From contig JAWKLR010000015.1 of the NCBI GenBank assembly GCA_041392625.1, forward strand, positions 1 through 64,000: a stretch of 64,000 nt of DNA, given 5' to 3'. Origin of the DNA: M3007 sp041392625. GTDB lineage: Bacteria > Bacteroidota > Bacteroidia > Chitinophagales > Saprospiraceae. Of this stretch, positions 1-8,664 are shown in pieces. The notes under the pieces are model-generated. The model searched no databases and had not been told where the DNA came from. It was given only the letters and a program-made list of their open reading frames with translations. Each line of letters opens with the position of its first letter. Position 1 is the stretch's first letter. Made by a program: the position numbers and the translations under genes.

Positions 1-2
1 TG

Positions 3-3000
3 AGCAATGCGGGCAACTTCGGCATGGCACCGGCCGCGACGACAAGCAGTATCTTTAACAAGGCCTGTTACCCAACTCCGGTATTTACGAATTTGAATGG
101 CCCGATCTGTTTGGGAACAGAACCATTCGAAGTAGAAGTAGCGGATATCAATGGAGCAGACGGCACCGTATTGTGGGTGATGATCAATGGTGAATTGACC
201 AACATCTTTGATGCAGGTGCATTGGGAGAAGGCTTCTACACCGTGATGGCAGTATTTGATGCTGGCGATGCTACGCAAAATACCATCATTGATGGTGTAC
301 AGGTGGGTGGCTCGATGCAGGATGCCCTGAATGACCCAGGTTGTGAGCAGAAGATTTCGATGACCGTTCAGGTACTGGGAACTCCATCAACATTGGTTTG
401 TAATGATACAATCAATGTATCGATTGATGCAGACTGCCATGCAGTAGTTATGCCGGATGATGTATTGGAAGGCACATACTATTGTTATGATGACTACAAT
501 GTGATTTTGACTTATCCAAATGGCACGACTCAGTTTGATCCACCAAATCAGATAAATGAAACGCATATTGGAAATTGCATCGTGTATGAACTGGAGCACT
601 TCCTGAGCGGGAATGTATGTAATGGTGTTATATGTGTTGAAGATAAGTTGCCACCGGCCTTGACTTGCCCGGATGATCTGACAATTGCCTGTAGCCAATC
701 TACGGACATACCGTTTACCGGCGATGTTGTGATCTCGGATTGCTCGGCAACAACCACCCAGATAGATAATGTAGTGGTGGACAATGGCGAGTGTGGTGAT
801 CCACGCCAGGTGATTACCCGGACGTTTATTGTAACGGACGAATGGGGCAATCAATCGCTGTGCTCACACACGATTACGGTGACTCCATTTGCCCTGACAG
901 ATGTAGTGATGCCAATAGATATCACAATTGACTGTGAGGATGCCTACCTGAATCCGGATGCTACAGCACCGGGCAATACGGGCGAGCCAAGTATAGATGG
1001 CTCACCGATTGGTTCAGGTGGTTTGTGCTCAGCATCGATCAATTATACGGATGAGATCTTTGATATTTGTGCGGGCAGTTACTCGATCCACAGAACGTGG
1101 AAGGTTAGCAATGAGTGTTTGCCACTTGGTCCGGATAACCCGATTGAGCATACACAGCGGATTCGTATTAAGGACTTTGGCGGACCGGTGTTTGACTGTC
1201 CTGGCGATATCACCGTATCGGTAGATCCGTTGAATCCAGCCTGTTGTGCCACAGCAGCACTTCCGGATATGATTATCTCAGAAGGTTGTTCTGAGATTAC
1301 CGATTTGGAAGCGAAGATTACTGGAGTAGATCCAAATACAGGCAATATCACGACGTTTACAGTAGCGGGTCACCTGGGTGATTTCCCAGGCAACAACTAC
1401 TGGAACCCGGATACGCTTGCGATCTTCCCATACACACAGTGTTTGCCAAATGGCAATACCTACACGGTGGTGTATACGGCAGCCGATGAGTGTGGCAACA
1501 TTTCAAGTTGTGAATTTGAATTGACGGTAGCGGACCTGGCTCCACCAGTAGCAGTTTGTGATGAACATACACAAGTAGCTTTGGGTGGAACGGGAATGGC
1601 TTTTGTTGATGCCTCCACCTTTGATGATGGCTCGTACGACAACTGTGCGGATGTGCACTTCAAAGCACGCCGTATGGATAGTAACGATTGTCAGACGGAT
1701 ACCCTGTTCCACGATCAGGTGAAGTTCTGCTGCGATGACATCAACGATACAATCATGGTTGTGTTCCGCGTGTACGATGTGGATGTACCGGCAGGAACAG
1801 TAGGACTGGATGATTACGAGCCACACTTCAACGATTGTATGGTCGAAGTATTTGTGGAAGATAAAATCAAGCCGGTTTGTACGGCACCTGCACATACCAC
1901 AGTAGCGTGTGAGAACTTCGATCCAAGCCTCTGGGCGTACGGATTTGCAGAAGGAGAGGATAACTGCTGTTTGGATACAATTACGACAACAACGAACTAC
2001 GCCCTGTTTGATACCTTGTGTAACAAAGGTACTATTACACGGACCTTCCGGGTGTTTGACTGCGCAGGCAACTCCAGTCAGTGTACCCAGCGGGTAGTAG
2101 TTGAATACATTCAGGATTACTACGTTCGTTTCCCGAACGATGTGATCGTGAATGAGTGTGACGGAACGGGTACCTATGGCGAGCCAATTTTCTTCGGAGA
2201 GGATTGTGAGCAGATGGGTGTATCGTTTGAAGACGAAGTGTTCACCGTAGTACCGGATGCATGTTACAAGATTGAGCGTACCTGGGACGTTATCAACTGG
2301 TGTACCTACAATCCGAACTTGCCGTTGATCAGTGTACCGAATCCGAACCCGAATGCAACGACGAACCATCCGTCCAACTTACCTGGACCGATTGTATCTG
2401 CACCGGGCACCTTGGCACCATGGGCACCAACGAATGTGAAAATTAATCCGACGGACTTGTTGCCAACGAACTACAGCACATTCTGGCAGGCCAATGCCAA
2501 TGGCTACCGCTACAAGCAGATCATCAAGATCATCGATACCGAAGATCCTGTGTTTGACAACTGCCCAAGTGATGTAGAGATTTGTGATCTGACAGCCAAC
2601 GATGGTCTGTTCTACAACGATGCAGCCTACTGGGATGCTACGATTGAGAGCCATGACCTGTGCGAAGCACCAAGCGAATTGTGTGTAACCGTAACCGACT
2701 CCTGTGGAGGCGCAGAGGTGAACATCCGCTACCTGTTGTTCCTGGATATGGATGGTGATGGTGTGATGGAGACCGAGATTTCCAGCACAAACCAACCAGC
2801 ACCGAATGAGATTCCATACCTGGGTGGCACAGCGTTTGACCACCGTCCGGTAGTGTTCAATCAGAAGTATCGTTTTGCGATCGACTGGACAACTACGGGC
2901 AACAGCCGCACAGCATGTGTACGTTGGGATTGGTTGCAGCAACCAGCGAACCTGAACGACAACACCCTCCAGGGTGTGGTACCACAACTGCCATACGGCA

Positions 3001-4637
3001 CCCACAAGATCAAGTGGATAGCGGAGGATGGCTGTGGCAACGAAGCGATCTGTGAATACACCTTCGAGGTGAAGGATTGCAAGAAGCCAACAGTTGTGTG
3101 TCTGAACGGTTTGAGTGTGAACATCATGCCAACCGGTATGATCACCTTGTGGGGAAGTGACTTCCTGCAGTACGGCGAGGACAACTGCACACCAGCCGAT
3201 CAGTTGGTATACGGCGTGGTAGAGAGCGATCAGTCAACAGGTTCCTTCCCAGTGGATGCCCAAGGCAACCCACTATTGAATGTAACCTTTGATTGCAGCG
3301 AACTCGGTCCACAGCCGGTACAACTCTGGGCGATGGATGCAGCGGGCAATGCTGATTTCTGTGAGACCTATGTGATTGTTCAGGACAACGGAGGCTTCTG
3401 TGATCCAAACAGTGTAGCAGTAGCCGGTGTACTTGCCACTGAAGCCCAGGATGGGGTAGAGGACGTAAGTGTTGAACTGGTGAGCAACTCAGCACAAGGA
3501 CCATTGACAGCGAGCATATTGACAGACAATACAGGAGTATTTGGCTTCCAGATTCCATTGGGTTCAGACTACACAGTTACACCACTGAAGGATGATAACC
3601 CGTTGAATGGCGTAACTACATACGACCTTGTATTGATCAGCAAGCATATCCTCGGTTTGGAGCCTTTGGGCAGTCCATACAAGATGATTGCAGCGGATGC
3701 AAACAAGTCGAACTCAATCACGACGTTTGACATCGTTGAATTCCGCAAGTTGATCTTGGGTATCTACAATGAACTTCCGAACAACACCAGTTGGCGCTTT
3801 GTGGATGAGGACTTTGAATTTACAGATCCTGGTAATCCATTTATTGATCAGTTCCCAGAGACAATCAGCGGGGCGGATATTCAAAGCGCCTCTGTAGAGG
3901 AAGACTTTGTATCTGTGAAGATTGGTGATGTGAATGGTTCTGCGATTGCCAATAGTCTGATGAATACGGACGATCGCTCAGGCGGCACCATGCTAATTGA
4001 TGTGCATACATTGGATGTTATCGGCGCCAAGCAAATGGTACAAGCAGGGGAGACCCTTGAACTACAGTTTACAGCCTCAGAGCAGGTGCTTGGCTATCAG
4101 TTTACGCTGAATCTTGAAGGATTGGATGTGCTTGATATTAAGCCTGGTACAGGTATGAGCCTGGATAACTTCGGTGTATTTGCAGATGCAATTACTACCT
4201 CGTACGATGGTAAGGAAGCAGGAGCATTCAAGGTGACATTCCGCGCTAAGCAGAGTGGATCACTGGAAGACATGCTCCGTGTATCCAGCCGGATTACAAC
4301 AGCAGAGGCATACAGCACAGAAGCAGAACGACTGGATGTAGCCTTGCGCTTCAACGGCGAGGTAATCAGTGGCCAGGACTTTGAGTTGTACCAAAACGTA
4401 CCGAACCCATGGGTAGATAAGACGCAGATTGGTTTCTATCTGCCAGAGGCAACAACAGCGACGCTGACGATCTTTGATGAAAGCGGTCGGGTATTGTACA
4501 GCCAGAAGGGTGACTTTGCGAAGGGGTACAACGTCTTTAGTATCAACCGAAACCTAGTGGATGAAACAGGAGTACTTTACTATAAAGTGACGACAGATAC
4601 CGATGAGGCAACCATGAAGATGATTCAAGTGAAGTAG
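3..4637 (+). CDS. Very large secreted HYR-like/dockerin-like protein with T9SS type A sorting domain (5' end outside the window)
   Basis: The reading frame is open to the left edge (position 3), so the true start lies upstream; 1544 residues are visible. Most of it is a series of Cys-rich, Ig-like modules with recurring phrases such as 'ADECGN' and 'DCAGNSS', typical of HYR-type adhesion repeats. Around residues 1160-1290 there is a dockerin-like stretch (YDLVLISKHILG ... TTFDIVEFRKLILG) carrying two Asp/Asn-rich loops. The last ~80 residues (from FELYQNVPNPWVDKTQIGF to MIQVK) match the T9SS type A C-terminal sorting domain, so the protein is exported and probably anchored at the surface. No enzyme motif was seen; an adhesion or matrix role is inference. 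A terminator hairpin follows 40 bp after the stop. Confidence 0.85.
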   Translation, partial: SNAGNFGMAPAATTSSIFNKACYPTPVFTNLNGPICLGTEPFEVEVADINGADGTVLWVMINGELTNIFDAGALGEGFYTVMAVFDAGDATQNTIIDGVQVGGSMQDALNDPGCEQKISMTVQVLGTPSTLVCNDTINVSIDADCHAVVMPDDVLEGTYYCYDDYNVILTYPNGTTQFDPPNQINETHIGNCIVYELEHFLSGNVCNGVICVEDKLPPALTCPDDLTIACSQSTDIPFTGDVVISDCSATTTQIDNVVVDNGECGDPRQVITRTFIVTDEWGNQSLCSHTITVTPFALTDVVMPIDITIDCEDAYLNPDATAPGNTGEPSIDGSPIGSGGLCSASINYTDEIFDICAGSYSIHRTWKVSNECLPLGPDNPIEHTQRIRIKDFGGPVFDCPGDITVSVDPLNPACCATAALPDMIISEGCSEITDLEAKITGVDPNTGNITTFTVAGHLGDFPGNNYWNPDTLAIFPYTQCLPNGNTYTVVYTAADECGNISSCEFELTVADLAPPVAVCDEHTQVALGGTGMAFVDASTFDDGSYDNCADVHFKARRMDSNDCQTDTLFHDQVKFCCDDINDTIMVVFRVYDVDVPAGTVGLDDYEPHFNDCMVEVFVEDKIKPVCTAPAHTTVACENFDPSLWAYGFAEGEDNCCLDTITTTTNYALFDTLCNKGTITRTFRVFDCAGNSSQCTQRVVVEYIQDYYVRFPNDVIVNECDGTGTYGEPIFFGEDCEQMGVSFEDEVFTVVPDACYKIERTWDVINWCTYNPNLPLISVPNPNPNATTNHPSNLPGPIVSAPGTLAPWAPTNVKINPTDLLPTNYSTFWQANANGYRYKQIIKIIDTEDPVFDNCPSDVEICDLTANDGLFYNDAAYWDATIESHDLCEAPSELCVTVTDSCGGAEVNIRYLLFLDMDGDGVMETEISSTNQPAPNEIPYLGGTAFDHRPVVFNQKYRFAIDWTTTGNSRTACVRWDWLQQPANLNDNTLQGVVPQLPYGTHKIKWIAEDGCGNEAICEYTFEVKDCKKPTVVCLNGLSVNIMPTGMITLWGSDFLQYGEDNCTPADQLVYGVVESDQSTGSFPVDAQGNPLLNVTFDCSELGPQPVQLWAMDAAGNADFCETYVIVQDNGGFCDPNSVAVAGVLATEAQDGVEDVSVELVSNSAQGPLTASILTDNTGVFGFQIPLGSDYTVTPLKDDNPLNGVTTYDLVLISKHILGLEPLGSPYKMIAADANKSNSITTFDIVEFRKLILGIYNELPNNTSWRFVDEDFEFTDPGNPFIDQFPETISGADIQSASVEEDFVSVKIGDVNGSAIANSLMNTDDRSGGTMLIDVHTLDVIGAKQMVQAGETLELQFTASEQVLGYQFTLNLEGLDVLDIKPGTGMSLDNFGVFADAITTSYDGKEAGAFKVTFRAKQSGSLEDMLRVSSRITTAEAYSTEAERLDVALRFNGEVISGQDFELYQNVPNPWVDKTQIGFYLPEATTATLTIFDESGRVLYSQKGDFAKGYNVFSINRNLVDETGVLYYKVTTDTDEATMKMIQVK

Positions 4638-4676
4638 ATCTAAAACGGATATTAGATTGAACCAGGCCATTCAAAG

Positions 4677-4717
4677 GCAGGCAATCCAGAAATATAACTC
4701 TGGAATTGCTTGCTTTT
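4677..4717 (+). terminator. Rho-independent terminator of the large T9SS gene
   Basis: A stem of about 14 bp (4677-4690 with 4699-4713, one bulge) encloses an 8-nt loop and is followed directly by TTTT. It sits 40 bp after the stop codon at 4637 on the same strand. Confidence 0.7.
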
Positions 4718-4775
4718 GAGCTTGGTTACGAAGGATTGACAGCGTTGAAAACTCATTACCTACCATTCATTTGGA

Positions 4776-4833
4776 GTAATGACTTTTCACGAGCGGATAG
4801 GCTACACCCTTAACGAAGGGTGTAGTACTATCC
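4776..4833 (+). repeat. Leader hairpin repeat, copy 1
   Basis: The stem GGATAG/CTATCC plus CTACACCC/GGGTGTAG around loop TTAACGAA spans 4795-4833. The same structure with changed stem bases recurs at 5677-5737, and the flanking bases (TGACTTT before, ATGTAAA and GAATTGGAG after) are also shared, so this is a duplicated leader rather than a chance hairpin. It lies 57 bp before the start of the broken LuxR-type gene, where it could act as a 5' UTR element. Confidence 0.5.
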
Positions 4834-4889
4834 TTTTAATAAATATGAAGGAGTACTGTGTTAGAACGCTAACAACCAAAAATGTAAAC

Positions 4890-5547
4890 ATGCGAATTGG
4901 AGTAATTGGAGAAAAAAATGAGCCGATCAGGCAGTTACTCAAACTACTAGATTTATCTGGATTCAATATTTCATTGGATCGAACACAATTCTCACTTTTT
5001 ACAGAAGATCTGGCACCCTCTAATGAACCCTTAGTAATTCTGTTAACTGATTTTGTAAATCAGGAAAAGACGCATTTACGGTGTACCAAACTAAAACGAC
5101 TGTTACCTCGCAGTAAAATCATTCAGTTTTTTGATAAGCAGGACATAGATTACGGCATGGATATGGGAGTTGATGGTTTTTCGATCTGGAGGATCGCCCA
5201 CAAAACTTGATTTCTGCCATTCATGCTGTTTGTAAAGGAGAGGGATATATGTCTCCATCGTCTGGTCAAGGGCATTATTAAAAATGCTGAATTAGAAAAG
5301 AAATACAAGCGGTTTTCTACTCCTAAATTTTCTTTAGAAGAAAGTTTGCAAACCCTTTTACCAAGAGAACATGAGGTATTGAAAAAAGTCTTACAAGGTG
5401 ACTCTCCGGGAAGAAATCGCAAATCAACTTGGCTATTCATACCATACCGTTTTATATCTCAGACGTTGTCTGTATGAGAAGTTTCAAGTTCGGGGAAAAC
5501 GAGAATTGCTTCAAAAGCTTGGTCCACATTTGGCCAATTTTAAATAA
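4890..5547 (+). pseudogene. LuxR-family response regulator, broken by three frameshifts
   Basis: Reading starts at ATG 4890 (MRIGVIGEKNEPIRQLL). The receiver-like part runs to about 5180. Three frame changes then have to be bridged: one near 5180 (loss of one base in a T run), one at about 5261 (one extra T) and one at about 5409 (one extra G). After bridging, the protein continues as VDGF-DLEDRPQNLISAIHAV, then LVKGIIKNAELEKKYKRF, then a HTH segment EEIANQLGYSYHTVLYLRR and stops at 5545. Receiver followed by a LuxR-type helix-turn-helix is the same layout as the intact gene at 26363. No phosphoacceptor Asp is obvious at the expected place. Decay or sequence error are both possible; three indels within 230 bp favour a non-functional copy. 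Confidence 0.75.
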
Positions 5548-5676
5548 ATTTAAAAGAACTGTTTAACATGAAGCCTGTAGTTTACTTTGGAATGTTCGAG
5601 CGGTTAGTACCCTCAGCGTTTCGTTGTTTGAGTCAGTGGAAGTCTGTTATCATTTGATCAGATTCTTCTGAACATC

Positions 5677-5897
5677 GTGATGACTTTCTATGAGAGAAAT
5701 GGCCTGCACCCTTAAAGTAGGGTGTATGGCTATTTCTAAAAACAATACCATGATGTAAATCAGGGAATTGGAGCCACGTTTAATTGAGCTATCTAATTTT
5801 AGCTTAAGAGACCGTGGGACTTTAAAACTAAATGATGTTTTAGTTTTGACGGTGAAGAAAGGGCCATCGAGAATGCTCGATGGCCTATTTTTTGTGC
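5677..5897 (+). ncRNA. Candidate structured RNA with second leader hairpin and own terminator
   Basis: This stretch has no convincing gene but is dense in secondary structure. A 17-bp stem with a single bulge spans 5695-5737 (AGAAATGGC... with ...GGCTATTTCT). A second stem (TTGAGCT with AGCTTAA) at about 5783-5806 is enclosed by CCACG/CGTGG. A third, AAAACTAAA with TTTAGTTTT, lies at 5824-5847. The series ends in a strong terminator at 5862-5894. It could instead be the remnant leader of a second regulator copy, because its first 100 bp align with the leader of the broken LuxR gene. Between 5897 and 6095 nothing recognisable was seen. Confidence 0.35.
5862..5894 (+). terminator. Rho-independent terminator
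   Basis: A perfect 9-bp stem GGCCATCGA/TCGATGGCC with loop GAATGC is followed by TATTTTTTG. The T run favours the + strand, although the other strand also has a short pyrimidine run, so it may also stop transcripts leaving the acyl-CoA ligase gene at 6096. Confidence 0.7.
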
Positions 5898-6095
5898 AAA
5901 GTCGCGGTCTTCCTTATAACGCCCACAATTTAAATACAGAATTGGATCAATACAGCGAACTTGATAATCCAAAAACCTTAGTAGGCTTTGTAGTTCCTAA
6001 ACCAGGCATCTGAGTTAGGATGGATCAATGGTTTTGATTCGAATATTAACCTCTAACGAATCCCCGATCCTCCTGACTCGTTTTTCCCAAACCTT

Positions 6096-7598
6096 CTACC
6101 CGTTTTTCAAGGCATTCCGATTGATTTTACCGGAGTCGTTGCGGGGTAGGGTAGCGACAAACTCAAATTCCCTGGGGACTTTAAATTTAGCCAGTTTATC
6201 GCGACAAAACGCACTCAATTCTGAGTCCGTTACCGGCGTTTTTTGAACGACAAACGCTTTGCCCGCCTCCCCCCATTTCGGGTCCGGGATGGAAACAACT
6301 ACGGCTTCTTCGACGGCAGGGTGGGAGAGGAGCACGCGCTCAATTTCTGCGGGATATACATTTTCACCTCCTGAAATATACATGTTCTTTATGCGATCAA
6401 CGATGTATAAAAAGCCTTCTTCGTCGGCTTTTGCCATGTCGCCTGATTTGAACCAGCCATCTTGCATACACGATGCCGATGCCTCCGGGTTTTGCCAGTA
6501 GCCGGGAGTTACCATGGGTCCGCGCAATTGCAATTCACCAACCGCGTTGGCATCGCAGGAATTCCCATGTTCATCTGTAATGCGCACCTGAACATAAAAG
6601 TTGGGCCGACCAATGGATCCTTTTTTTCGCACTGCATCGTCCTGATGCAGCGAGGTAAGGTTCGGGCCCACCTCCGTCATTCCATATCCCTGGCGGATGG
6701 GTACCCCTTTATTGTGCCATTTTTCAATGAGCGGTATCGGCATTGCTTCTCCACCGACGATGATGTAATGCATATGACTCAAATCCACCTCCTCAAACTC
6801 CGGTGATTCAGCCATGCGGGCCAGCATGGTCGGTACGCCCATGAATACCGTGACCTGATCCTCTGCAAGTAAGCGCAGCAGTGCATCCGGCTCAAACTTG
6901 TTCATCATGCAGGTGTATGCCCCGTGATGTAAGAAAGGAGTGGTGAGCACATTCCAGCCTCCGGTGTGAAATGGCGGCATGCAATTTACCGTACGGCTTT
7001 CCGAATTGATAATTAAGGATAAAGCGGTATTGATGCTGTTCCAAAACAGCATGTTGTGCGTATAAAGCGCTCCCTTTGGGAATCCGGATGTACCAGAGGT
7101 ATATAAGATGAAAATCGGGTCGTCCTCGGAAACCGGCTCACAATCAAACTGTGCATCCTCCGATACCAGTAAGTCCGGGTTACAGAAACTCGCCAGTTCG
7201 TTCATGCTCCAGCGGTTGGCAACCGATGCAAACGCTTCTGATCGTTCCAGTACTTCGCCGAAACTTTCTTGCCAGATTACCATACTCGGGGCTGCGTTTT
7301 GAATCAGGAAGTCAATTTCATTGGCGGTCAGGCGATAGTTTAATGGAACCAGGATGCAGCCGGTTTTTTGCGCAGCCGCAAATAGCACCATGTACTCCAG
7401 GCAATTTTCCGATATGATTGCAATTCGGTCGCCCTTTTTCAGTCCGCGTTCAATCACCAAATGCCTGGCCAAACGGTTGCCCAGTTGGTTTAGGGTGCCG
7501 TAGGTATATGTCCTTCCCGTTTCAAATTCCCTGAAGGCAATTTTGTCCGGTGCGTATTGAGCCCATTTGGCTGTCCAGTCTTGCTGGTAGATTGTCAT
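6096..7598 (-). CDS. AMP-dependent acyl-CoA synthetase/ligase
   Basis: A 500-residue member of the ANL superfamily, which activates a carboxylic acid to acyl-AMP and then acyl-CoA. Visible motifs are the phosphate-binding loop YTSGTSGFPKG, the motif YGMTEVGPN, the hinge region KSGDMAKADEEG, GGENVYPAEIERVL, and the C-terminal lysine in NDSGKINRNALK. The start chosen is ATG 7598 (MTIYQQDWTAKWAQYAPDK); a longer frame to 7724 would overlap the upstream gene and has no family match. It is the last gene of a minus-strand run after the KAS III-like gene (76 bp gap). The substrate cannot be read from sequence; medium- or long-chain or aryl acids are possible. Confidence 0.88.
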   Translation of the reverse strand: MTIYQQDWTAKWAQYAPDKIAFREFETGRTYTYGTLNQLGNRLARHLVIERGLKKGDRIAIISENCLEYMVLFAAAQKTGCILVPLNYRLTANEIDFLIQNAAPSMVIWQESFGEVLERSEAFASVANRWSMNELASFCNPDLLVSEDAQFDCEPVSEDDPIFILYTSGTSGFPKGALYTHNMLFWNSINTALSLIINSESRTVNCMPPFHTGGWNVLTTPFLHHGAYTCMMNKFEPDALLRLLAEDQVTVFMGVPTMLARMAESPEFEEVDLSHMHYIIVGGEAMPIPLIEKWHNKGVPIRQGYGMTEVGPNLTSLHQDDAVRKKGSIGRPNFYVQVRITDEHGNSCDANAVGELQLRGPMVTPGYWQNPEASASCMQDGWFKSGDMAKADEEGFLYIVDRIKNMYISGGENVYPAEIERVLLSHPAVEEAVVVSIPDPKWGEAGKAFVVQKTPVTDSELSAFCRDKLAKFKVPREFEFVATLPRNDSGKINRNALKNG

Positions 7599-7674
7599 CG
7601 CGCTACTCGTATTTTCTATATGTAGTTGGTGGGATTTGCAGTTTGTAACCCCAATATAAAATCCCAACCCGACT

Positions 7675-8664
7675 CTAAATTCTAAATGCTGCACCGGCGA
7701 AAGCAAGGCCTCCTCCGGAGCCAATAAACAGTGCCAGGTCTCCCTTTTTTATCAAGCCTTTTTCCCAGGCATCGTTGTAAGCCATTGGGATGCATGCCGA
7801 CCCGGTATATCCATAATTATGCATTATGGTATGCCCTTTTTCCCGTGGCACTCCCAATAAATCCAGGGTTTCCCAGATTGCATTGATGTTGATTTGGGTG
7901 ATAAAATACCGATCAATATCGTTGGGTTGGACCCCGATCTTTTCGCACATTTCAAGAGCCATTTTAGACCAGGTTTCCGGATTGAGTTCTTTGGGGAATT
8001 TACGAACAAATTTGAGTTGGTGGTCGTGGTTTGCAAGCACCTCCGCAGTCACCGGCTGGTGTGTTGCTCCGCCATATATCCCCATCCATTCATTGTACTC
8101 TCCTTTGGTCATCAACTTGCTGGTGAGCATGCCCGGAACGCCATCTGGTTCCGATTTGAGCAGGGCCGCACCTGCTCCATCCGCAAACAAGGTTACGGTT
8201 TTTTTATCTGCCATGTTCAAATACTTACTCATGGCATAGGCACCGATGACCAACACGTATTTGTAGTTGCTGTCCGATTGGATGTATTTAGAACCAATGT
8301 CCAACGCGGTAACAAAACCGGCACAGGCTGTATTGATATCGAATGTCCCGGCTTTGGTTGCGCCCAAGCGGTGTTGAACAACCGATGCTGTAGAAGGGGA
8401 AACAAATTCCGGGGTATCTGTTGAAATAATAATCAGGTCGAGTTCTGAGGCGGCTACGCCCGCACGTTCCAGCGTTTGTTGCGCCGCTTTTTCTGCCAGA
8501 TCGGCCGTGCTCTCATTTTCACTACACCAACGACGCTCATGGATATGTACATTCTCACTCAACCAGGTATGAACATCTTCACCCAGGAGTTCGTTAAAAT
8601 AGCTATTGGGTAAAACCCTGGACGGAGCAAAAGCCCCACAGGAAATAATTTTAGCCTCAGGCAT
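7675..8664 (-). CDS. KAS III (FabH)-like 3-oxoacyl-ACP synthase III family protein with altered active site
   Basis: A 329-residue thiolase-fold protein of normal KAS III length. The nucleophile Cys is present (DINTACAGF, about C114). When the C-terminal third is aligned without gaps to the FabH pattern, the His of the PHQAN motif is replaced by Thr (FITQININ, about T256), and the Asn of the GNTS motif by Tyr (YGYTGSA, about Y286). His 282 lies four residues before Tyr 286 and could take part. Family members with non-standard triads often act as acyltransferases or in special condensations rather than in fatty acid initiation. The start ATG overlaps the end of the symporter gene by 8 bp, so the two are translationally coupled, and the ligase gene follows. 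Confidence 0.82.
   Translation of the reverse strand: MPEAKIISCGAFAPSRVLPNSYFNELLGEDVHTWLSENVHIHERRWCSENESTADLAEKAAQQTLERAGVAASELDLIIISTDTPEFVSPSTASVVQHRLGATKAGTFDINTACAGFVTALDIGSKYIQSDSNYKYVLVIGAYAMSKYLNMADKKTVTLFADGAGAALLKSEPDGVPGMLTSKLMTKGEYNEWMGIYGGATHQPVTAEVLANHDHQLKFVRKFPKELNPETWSKMALEMCEKIGVQPNDIDRYFITQININAIWETLDLLGVPREKGHTIMHNYGYTGSACIPMAYNDAWEKGLIKKGDLALFIGSGGGLAFAGAAFRI

Noticed and set aside
1503..2369. 288-residue antisense frame opposite the large T9SS gene
   Set aside because: Cys/Ile/Arg-rich composition mirrors the repeats of the real gene; no start context or family signal.
5768..6013. 81-residue open frame on the + strand
   Set aside because: It runs through the 9-bp stem and the terminator hairpin and has no family-like pattern; the RNA structures explain the region better.
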